From positions 1,550,001 through 1,614,000 of the forward strand of contig NC_018208.1 in NCBI RefSeq assembly GCF_000219625.1: 64,000 nucleotides of DNA. The letters are read 5' to 3'. Made by a program: the position numbers and the translations under genes. Positions 56,522-64,000 of this stretch are shown here, piece by piece (the first letter of the stretch is position 1; each line of letters begins with the position of its first letter). This DNA is from Zymoseptoria tritici IPO323. Lineage: Eukaryota > Ascomycota > Dothideomycetes > Mycosphaerellales > Mycosphaerellaceae. The notes under the pieces are model-generated. The model ran no database searches. It saw nothing but the letters and a program-made list of their open reading frames with translations, and had not been told where the DNA came from.

Positions 56522-58440
56522 TCATGCGGCATTCGGCATCCTCGCTTTCATAAAGTCCACCAGATCGAAAAAGCTCTTCTTATATCGCCTCGTCTGCGTT
56601 GTCCTATTCACAGTCTGAATACCAAATTGCTGCTCGTAATCTCCGAACTCCCAGCTAGCGAACGTCTGTCAGTGAAGCTTCACCCAAGAGAACAGAACGA
56701 GCAATGAACTCACTTGTCCATAAACGACCACGCAAAAGCCCCCACAACATGCACCCGATCCTCCCAAATACTCTTCAACACCTCCGACATGAACGACAAA
56801 TAGTACACCGACCTCGGCGTGTCGAACAGCTGATCCACCAAGTCCTTCTGCGACTCTCCGAATACCGGGAATCCGAATTCGGTGATGGCGATGGGGGAGC
56901 GGAAGGTGTTCCAGAGGTAGTTCAGGTATGCGCGGAGATAGCGAGGGGTCGTGTACACGTAGGACTGGGAGCGGTACCCGATGTCCCAGCCGTAGATGTT
57001 GGTGGTGGTTTGGTTGACGCAGTACGGGAAGAAGGGCGAAGAAGTGTTGGCGGCGCAGGACTTGATGCTGGCGATTGTGGCGTGGTCGGGGGGTGTCACG
57101 ACGGTGGCGGTGTAGGGGTCTATGCCGATGAAGTCGGATGTGCCGTTGATGTAGGCCAAGTCCTCGGCTGAGAGTGGGACGTAGTCGGGGACGGTTTCTT
57201 TGAAGCTGTCGGGGTAGTCGATTCCGAGGTTGATGGGGTTACAGAAGGTACCGATTTGGAAGGAGTTGAACCAGTTTGCTGCAAAGATGTCCACTGAGGA
57301 GTAGGGATCGCGGGGCACGCCGAAGTTGTCGTTGAATTTCATTGCGATTTGACCGGCTCCTCTGAGTTCTTCATTGTACCAGTGGTAAACTCGAGCGTGC
57401 GATTTGATGACGTTATTGATTGCTACGCCGTTGGTGGCGTAGAGAAGAGGCTCGTTGTAGGTGAACCAGATGGGTACGCGGTCGCTCCATTGGCTCATGG
57501 CGATTTTGGCGTAGTTGACAAAGGCGTCTTCGAAGGTTGAGTTTTGGTAGCCTCCGTTGCTATAGCCGATTGAACCCGGCGCTTTGACGCCGATGGCGGA
57601 GAGATTCCCGGCGAAGAATTGGAATGGCGTGTCGAAGTGGAGTAAAGTGACAGTTGGAAGCATTCCTTTTTCGAGAACAAAGTTGATCAAATCGTCGTAG
57701 TGGTCGATTGCTTGTTGATTGATTGGAGTGCCGGGCAGAGCGAATGGCAGGATTCGGCTCCAGGGAATGCTGAAGGAGTAGTACTTTACGCCCATCGCTG
57801 CTAGTCGCTCGATGTCTTGTTTGTACAGGTAGTAGTTCTCGTTCGTCACGTAGTCCTTTGCTCGATCTGTCTTGATGAAAAGGTCCATGAGTGTCGGGCC
57901 TTTGCCCTCACTTGCAGTCGCACCTTCGATCTGAGAGGCAGAGCCGCTGACACCGAACATGAAGTCGTCCGGGAAGTTATAGCAGTCTTCTGGACCGAAG
58001 TAGTCTCTGGGAGGCAGGACTAGCTCGCTGGAAGGGATCGGAGTCGGCGAAACAGTCGTCGAGTAGATCCCTGTCTCGGTGAAGTTTGGAGGGTTTGCGA
58101 GTTCCCAAAGAGACGTCCACGCCGCTTGCCCGTATGGATCGGCGCTGTCGGTCGCCGTCGTGGTCGCATTGGGATTCCAGTTTCCCCATGTTGTGTAGCT
58201 GGCTCCGGATGATGTCGTTGGTGGTGGGCCGTAAGAATTGATGGTCGTTGCTGGTGGGATTGACGTTGCCGTCCGCACTGTCTCGTTCATGGTGAACTGA
58301 AATTCCGAGAATGCGTACGTAGGCTGGGCCTGGTAGGAAGTAAGGCATTGTGGTCTCGTTGTTGGTCCCTCCGCTGGTATGTATATCTGTTGAGCTGAAG
58401 CAATGGCAACGACGCCTGAGAGGGCAAGTATGTACGCCAT
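56522..58440 (-). CDS. Secreted glycoside hydrolase family 1 (beta-glucosidase-like)
   Basis: Exon 1 is 58440-56714 and exon 2 is 56654-56522, joined across a 59-nt intron (GTGAGT..GCTAG) to give 619 residues. The join restores the family sequence AWSFMDNWEFGDYEQQFGIQ; without it the protein would end just before this conserved segment. A signal peptide (MAYILALSGVVAIASA) precedes a Thr/Ser/Pro-rich region of about 130 residues. The GH1 barrel starts near FPDDFMFGVSGSASQIEGA. The acid/base Glu330 is in WFTYNEP and the nucleophile Glu521 in ITEFGFP (usual form TENG). GH1 enzymes cleave beta-glucosides or beta-galactosides; here probably extracellular. The Phe after the nucleophile, in place of Asn, is a departure from most GH1 enzymes but is known in extracellular fungal members. 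Confidence 0.93.
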
Positions 58441-58713
58441 CTTGAATTACTGGTAAGAGCATGAAGGGGGGAACGCTGCCAGCTTGAGAGACGTGAAAGA
58501 GAAATACTTTGGCAGAAGCAATGACATCGGCACTCAATAACCCGAAGAAAAAACGGCACGTGAGTGGCTGTTGGCGTGCGGGGTGAACAATGTAGCGTGG
58601 TGGAAAGTGGAGATTCCGGGTCGTAGTGGAGAAATCCCCGCCTCGAGGTGTTCGTTGGCCGGACTCACGGTACAGCATCTGGTCTGTCCCAATACAATAG
58701 TCGTTCCCGTCCA

Positions 58714-59658
58714 TCACTGCAGCATCTGCGCCAGACTCTCCTTGACAGTGATCTTCGGGGCTGCCAACTCGAGGACCTCCGGACTTGTCGTTTCCGCTTT
58801 GCACTTCCCCGCCCATGCAGTCTCAGGAGCATGTGAAATCGAGCGGATCACATTCTTCGATCCCGATGTCAGACCGTCCGCCCAAGAGTGCACAAAGGAC
58901 ACATCTCTGTACTCAACGTCGCCCACCTTCGATCCAGTGTGCGACTCGACCATTTTTACGATCTCTTCGCCCGTAATGTCTTTGGGCCCGTTAAGGACCA
59001 GCCGCTTTTGATTGTAAGCGCTGGTGTCGTCCTGAGCGAGCAGATGAGCGGCCAGTACGCCAATCTCCGACGCTTCGATCACTCCGACAGGCGTGTTTGC
59101 GTCCAGCATTAGGGACAGCTTTCCTGACTTGCCGGACTTGCGATGTTCTTTGATGTACTCCGCCGCCGGACCCAAGACGATCGAGTAGAATACATTTGGC
59201 TGCAGCGAGGTCCAGTGCATATTCTTGAACTCTGGCTGGCTCAGCATCTGCTCGATAGCCCAATGCGTTCTCGGATAGTATGCAGGGTAGTTTGGTTGGA
59301 CATTCGCAGCCGTGGTCGAGATGCGCACGACGTATTTGACGCCCGCATGCAGTGCTTCAACGTGGAATTGTCCTTCTTCAGCGAATTGGGAAGGTTCGTT
59401 GTGGGATGCGATGAAGATGCGAACGACTTCGTGCTTGCGAAGCCAGTCGGCGGTGATTTCGGTCCAGTTCTGCTCCGCCAGCTCGACGCCGTCCAGCGCT
59501 GCGAGCTTCTTCGCTGACGGACTGTCTTTTGATCGGGTGAGCGCCAGGATGCGATGGTTGGATAGACTCTTGTGCTGCTTGAGCAATTGTGGAAGAGTCT
59601 CCATGACACCTTTCCCGGTGTTGCCGGTCGCGCCGACGACGAGGATTGTTGGAGCCAT
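58714..59658 (-). CDS. NmrA-like NAD(P)-binding reductase
   Basis: An intronless gene of 314 residues. It starts with the Rossmann motif ILVVGATGNTGKGV and continues as an atypical short-chain dehydrogenase of the NmrA / festuclavine dehydrogenase type: VVRISTTAANVQPNYPAYYP, RTHWAIEQMLSQ, WTSLQPNVFYSIVLGP, and LVLNGPKDITGEEIVKMV. NmrA itself binds NAD(P) as a redox sensor, while relatives reduce imines or quinones in secondary metabolism; the sequence does not decide between them. It is tandem with the GH1 gene on the same strand, but there is no other sign of a biosynthetic cluster. Confidence 0.88.
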   Translation of the reverse strand: MAPTILVVGATGNTGKGVMETLPQLLKQHKSLSNHRILALTRSKDSPSAKKLAALDGVELAEQNWTEITADWLRKHEVVRIFIASHNEPSQFAEEGQFHVEALHAGVKYVVRISTTAANVQPNYPAYYPRTHWAIEQMLSQPEFKNMHWTSLQPNVFYSIVLGPAAEYIKEHRKSGKSGKLSLMLDANTPVGVIEASEIGVLAAHLLAQDDTSAYNQKRLVLNGPKDITGEEIVKMVESHTGSKVGDVEYRDVSFVHSWADGLTSGSKNVIRSISHAPETAWAGKCKAETTSPEVLELAAPKITVKESLAQMLQ

Positions 59659-62600
59659 TTCGATGTTGTGTGTGCTGCTGGGTGGCTGGAATGTGATGTG
59701 AAGGCGAGGTTTGAGGTCATCCTAAGGACCTGTGCAGGTTATGTACCGTGGAAATGCTACAGATTCGTCATGCCGATCAGTAATCGGGGTTGTCTTTGTG
59801 CAAGACCCTGGAACGTCTGATTAGAAATCCCTCTTGAACACTGTCGTTGTGCTCGAAGACTGTTGCATAAACTGCCAACACAAGACTTCTTGATCAGTGC
59901 AATCGGCCTTTGCATCAAATTGTGAAGAACATCTCGTCCTCGTGAGTTGTGAAGCTCATCCGGCGTGATGCCTCCCTGACACCATTTCGACTGCTCGCCA
60001 CTGCCATGCACAAGTCTCATGTCATGCACAATGCCAAAGGCGGTGTCGATCCAAGAGATCGCCGTGGAAGCAGCAACAGCTCCTTCGAACAGACATTCGC
60101 GCCATCCGGGACTGACAACAGCATGATCGGAAATGAGAATAATGACGAGAAGAAGAGGAAACGTACAGATAGGAGAAGGTGTTATCTGACGAGAGAGAAG
60201 AGTGGTCCCAGAGGTACGAAAGCGGTCTGAATTGTACATCTTGCCCTGGCTGCAGATTCTTTCCGGCGTGGAACCACTCCGAACATTCCCACTCCTCCAG
60301 CATATACTGCAACAACACGCGCCGAGGGGGATAGCACATCCGTAGTGCCAATGAAGATCTGGTTGATGCCCGATACAAGAGAGAAGAACATGAACAAGCA
60401 GCTATGACAGCAGATCCGAGAAGAACTCTCGGATCTCATACTGGCGAACCATGCAGCGGCCCAGGGATCCGCGCTCGCACTCTTGAAGCACCATCCCAAC
60501 GGTCGAGCTCGAGGGATCTTCTGTGGCTGTTCACCTGCAATTGCTGTCCCTTTGCAGAAACCGCATGCCCGGGCAATAGGATCGAGTCGTCGACAGCCAC
60601 GTCCCTCGCATGCGGATTGGAAAGCCATCCTCGTGCTGGAGAGGAGAGGCACATCATGCCCACCATCGTATCTCCCGTCGACCGCCAATCTCGTCAATGT
60701 CAAGATCATGCCGGAAGCACTGCCATGTCCATCCGCAGGTAGCCGACGATCGGCTATGCGGTGTCTGGGGAACGTCCTTGTTGTCGATCCGCAAAATACC
60801 GAGACCACTTTCAATCAAGCTGACTCCCTGCTTGGAAGAATCGGGATCGTGGAGACAGACAGCCTGCCGCTCCGGATGTCGTCCCATCGTGCTCGACCAG
60901 ATGTCAGATGCGCTATTATTGTCGTCGGCAGGCATTTGACGATCGGGTATGCTGTGCCTAGGAATATCCCTATCATCGATCCGCACGATGCCGAATCTTG
61001 AGAACCCCTTGTCGGGATCGGGTTGGGCAAGATGAGGGCAGCTGTCTCTCAAACGTCCTCAATGCGCGAGGCGGTGCTGTGAGTAGGTGATATGATTCCG
61101 CGCATCCGCAGAAGCCGATGTGAGGCAAGGCCAGGTACCGACCGGCTGTGCCGTTGGTCTTGATCCTTAGCAGCCAGCAAGATGACTTCATCACAAGACG
61201 CGGGAGCGGACTTCTCGGACTTTGAGCAGGGACTTTCCCTTCTCCAACAGATTGCCTGGGGATGGATATACATAGCCCCACTACTTGCGGGAAGATCACG
61301 AGCGCTCACATGGCTGGCCAGGAACCGCGCTCCAGCTGGTTCAATCGTTGGACTGTATTCGGAAGGAGCGGCGACGATGGCACGGGTAGCACGGTTCCCA
61401 TCATCGAGTCTCCGCGTAGAGCCGATGGACTAGCATGTACACAGCGACTTCTGCTTCGACACTAGCCTGGAACCGCATGGAAAGGACCGTCATGTAACTC
61501 ACATGGGTTCTTTGCATCTCTGGACTCAGACTCCCGGTTGAGATATTGCTTGATACTATTGTAACGGATGTTGCTCTCTGTCGGGCAATCAGCATGACAA
61601 CATTTCAAAGCGACGACATTGTGGAGGAATCGATATCTTGCCGATGCGTGCCCAAAGATAGCGACGATGGAAGTTTCGACGTAAACAGCGCCCCTGGTCG
61701 CAGTCGACTCTTGGCTGACTTCAGTGAGCTGCATGAGCGGAGGGTTTGACGGGGAGGACAGAGAGGGTTGAGAAGTTCATCATTCTGACAATGTTGGCTC
61801 GTCGCACTGCATGCGGCGCATTCGCGCTTTGGGCAACGCACCACGCAAGGCTTCCGACCATGCTGCGAGAAATGATTCAACTGCGCTTCAATCGTCTTCG
61901 GTAGGCAGTCGAAGCAAAGAGATAATGTTTGACCAACCGTCATTCATTCTCTACTTTGACCCGTTGCTTTCGGGTCGCTTCGCACCATCTGTATATTGAA
62001 AGATCTGGCCGTATCGCTCGCACTGTTCAGATGAGCGACAGGACCGCATGTAGCCGCATAACATCTGTCGTTGACACGTTCGCGGTGTAGAACTAATCGT
62101 ACAAGATACGAGAAGCTTCCACTCGACTCTCACTCATGGCAAATTCCCAGAAGCTCGGAGTCGGAAGAAGGTATGCACTGCCGGACGAAGGCCCAGGGCT
62201 CAGGGCTGTACAACTGCTCGACTTGCCTTGAAAGTTCCTTTGACCAGCGATCAGAACGTATATCGCCGTCTCAAATTGACCGAGGCCCGCTGAATCTTGG
62301 AGGCAGCGTTCCTGTCAACCTGCTCAGTATTTCTCTTCCACTTTCTCATCATGACCGGGGAACGCCATAGAGCGCTCTGGAGCATTGTGCGATTCGATCG
62401 TAAAGCGAGGCCTATTTTGGGACTGCCGGTGCACTGACATGGCCGTGCAGTAGAGACACGAGATCGACCACATCCTTGTCAAGAACAACGAACCTGCCCC
62501 TGTCGAGCCCTTACATCATCCGTCTTCACAGTCCTGGGATTCACGTCATCTCGAACGGCAGGTTTCTATCAATAGCGTGCTACCATGCGATACCCGGATC

Positions 62601-62966
62601 GACTCTCACGGAAGTGACGGAACAGCTCTACTTGCTGCGGAATACGAGTGCTTTCGAGGGAACCTGACCATCTTCCACATGTTCTTTCTCGATACTCCAT
62701 TTTTGGGTACGTCTGCAAGGAACGGCGGACATGGCCCACCGCACCGTTCGTGTTTCCTCGAAGAGTCGACTGACATGTGAACGCACAGCAAGCACTGCCA
62801 CCACTCCCGTCCAAAAGTTATAAAGCCTTCTTGGGCTGCTTGCTGAACTCGTATCATCTCTCAATCCATCAACTCCTCCAAAGCACAGCAACATCTTTCA
62901 ACAGCAGAAAGCCCGACGCAAAACCCAAGACAACCCAACACTCAACAGCACCGAAAGATCATCATC
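59659..62966. other. Large intergenic region without a convincing gene
   Basis: About 3.3 kb. Frames are short and overlap on both strands. A minus-strand stretch (60378-59990) has a plausible GTACGT..TGTCAG intron and a hydrophobic peptide but no recognisable family. A diverged direct repeat lies at 60690-61005. The last 150 bases are C/A-rich (AACACAACC-like), a leader for the gene at 62967. Confidence 0.45.
60690..61005 (+). repeat. Diverged direct duplication, spacing about 180 bp
   Basis: GACGATCGGCTATGCGGTGT (60747) corresponds to GACGATCGGGTATGCTGTGC (60939). GTCGATCCGCAAAATACCGA (60783) corresponds to ATCGATCCGCACGATGCCGA (60975). The order and spacing are kept. Confidence 0.7.
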
Positions 62967-63437
62967 ATGCAGTCCATCATCGCCACTTCCATTCTGGCAT
63001 TCTTCGCCAGCTCAGCCATCGCCGCTCTTCCGGACAGAAGCTCCTACAACATCGAGAACTTCTCCGAGACCAAGTCGCTCGACAACGACATTACCTCGGT
63101 GTCTTTCGACATCACTCCGTACGATCCTGCTACCACTTCTGGGTCCGGCGGTGTCTACCACTGTACGCAATACGACGTGGTCACCGGAGAGCTGGTTGCC
63201 AATTTTGAGGAGATGACGACGTACAGTTGCGGCCCGGGGTCTCCGTTCAGCTTCTCGTACTCCGAAAAGGATGGACCCTTCAAGTACAGGCTGTACATGT
63301 GGCAAGAAGCGACTCCGCAGACTCCCACGCGTTGGGCTTTTACACCGATCCGGGCCCCCGCATGCAACACCGCCGATGGGCATCAGATCTGCTACGCTCC
63401 GGACAGCTTGATCACCCTGACCAACGATGGCACTTAG
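62967..63437 (+). CDS. Alt a 1-like (AA1) secreted protein
   Basis: An intronless gene of 156 residues. It has a signal peptide (MQSIIATSILAFFASSAIA) and four cysteines (66, 88, 133, 142). The pattern is that of the Alt a 1 / AA1-like family of ascomycetes: a beta-rich chain with YNIENFSETKSLDNDITSVS, then YSCGPGSPFSFSYSEKDGPF and a C-terminal ICYAPDSLITLTND. Length and the position of the YSCG motif fit well. Family members are secreted, often abundant on spores or during plant infection, and some are allergens. The ATG at 62967 follows a typical fungal leader. The following 560 bases hold no further gene that I can support. Confidence 0.8.
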   Translation: MQSIIATSILAFFASSAIAALPDRSSYNIENFSETKSLDNDITSVSFDITPYDPATTSGSGGVYHCTQYDVVTGELVANFEEMTTYSCGPGSPFSFSYSEKDGPFKYRLYMWQEATPQTPTRWAFTPIRAPACNTADGHQICYAPDSLITLTNDGT

Positions 63438-64000
63438 GCGACGACCAGTCGAGATCTCTGGAAGCGGAACTTGAGAGGGAGAGTAGATGGGGGTGGGAAT
63501 TATGCAGCAGGCGGAGGACAAGGTGGGCAAGAGGAGGACATCGATTGGACCAGGCGTTGGGATTAGATTGTTAGGACAATAAATGCATATCGGAGGTTTT
63601 GGTCAGCGGTGTTCTAGTGATATCGCGCTGTTTGTTCTGTCTTCCGATCGCCGACGTCCTACTTGGCAAGCGCACCGACGACTCCTATATCCTTGTTCAG
63701 GCCATTGTAGTTTCTTTACGCCTGAGCGAGCTCGGCCAACATTCGTCCCGCCGCTCGAACCATATTTGCCTTTTCTATATGTGTTAATACGTGTGTCTGG
63801 AGCAGTGGTTCGCGTAGCGAATGTGGCGACTCTGTAGATGTGAGATTGATTGGAGACATGAGCGTCTTTCCGTCCGTCGAGCTCAAGGTCAAGCTCGCCG
63901 TTCTGCGCTCAGACCTTTGGCATACTCTCATCTGACTGGTCGACGTCGCATGTCCCAAACTCTGGCCATGACCACATGCTAACTGCTACGAGGTTTGACT
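63438..64000. other. Right end of the window, no gene seen
   Basis: Only short frames of incoherent composition; presumably 3' untranslated and intergenic DNA. Confidence 0.4.

Noticed and set aside
59990..60378. Possible minus-strand gene with GTACGT..TGTCAG intron
   Set aside because: The spliced peptide is hydrophobic in part, but no start, family or flanking exon could be supported.
60182..60814. 210-codon minus-strand frame
   Set aside because: Low-complexity, Arg/Ser/Cys-rich peptide that overlaps the diverged direct repeat; no family resemblance.

Overview
The window is nuclear DNA of a filamentous ascomycete, most likely a dothideomycete related to the Mycosphaerella group. The protein-coding genes have short introns (50-67 nt) with GT..AG ends and CTNAC-type branch sites. 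The families present are typical of such fungi: MED11, an FBXO9/Pof7 F-box protein, an Mtm1-type mitochondrial carrier, an NmrA-like reductase, small secreted cysteine proteins and an Alt a 1-like secreted protein. The transposons carry the mark of repeat-induced point mutation (RIP): CA and TG dinucleotides are almost gone and TA is in excess.

Layout. 1-6.2 kb holds two divergent genes: a Gln/Pro-rich protein running off the left edge and a large PPR-like protein. 7.3-7.9 kb holds a ubiquitin-like/AN1 zinc-finger gene. About 8.5-12.9 kb has no gene; it carries microsatellite DNA and a strongly diverged satellite with a period near 150 bp. 13.6-23.9 kb is gene dense: a small basic protein, the F-box protein, the mitochondrial carrier, a secreted SGNH hydrolase with fibronectin-like modules, MED11 and a frameshifted BTB gene. 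24.3-26.9 kb holds short duplications and a broken small-secreted-protein gene.

26,995-33,350 is a complete but RIP-degraded Ty1/Copia element on the minus strand, with 171-bp LTRs and the target duplication GGAAT. 33.4-40.1 kb is an island of three intact genes: a quinone-oxidoreductase-like MDR protein, a hydantoinase/oxoprolinase-DUF917 protein and a divergent NCS1 nucleobase/hydantoin permease. The last two look like a small catabolic pair that imports and opens a cyclic amide. 40,770-41,085 is a MITE. About 41.1-54.97 kb is a nested transposon block: an outer sequence with inverted terminal repeats, a RIP-degraded Ty3/Gypsy chromovirus (45,845-53,145, target duplication TTACC) inserted in it, and two 776-bp SINE-like copies in opposite orientation. 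The SINE-like copies are not RIP-mutated.

55.7-59.7 kb holds a candidate effector, a secreted GH1 glycosidase and an NmrA-like reductase. 59.7-62.9 kb has no convincing gene. 62.97-63.44 kb encodes an Alt a 1-like secreted protein. Secreted-protein genes lie on both outer sides of the transposon blocks, the arrangement seen in two-speed genomes of plant-associated fungi. That lifestyle is inference; the sequence does not name the species.

Exon joins were worked out by hand from reading frame, splice sites and family similarity. Functions are from recognised motifs only; no database search was possible.
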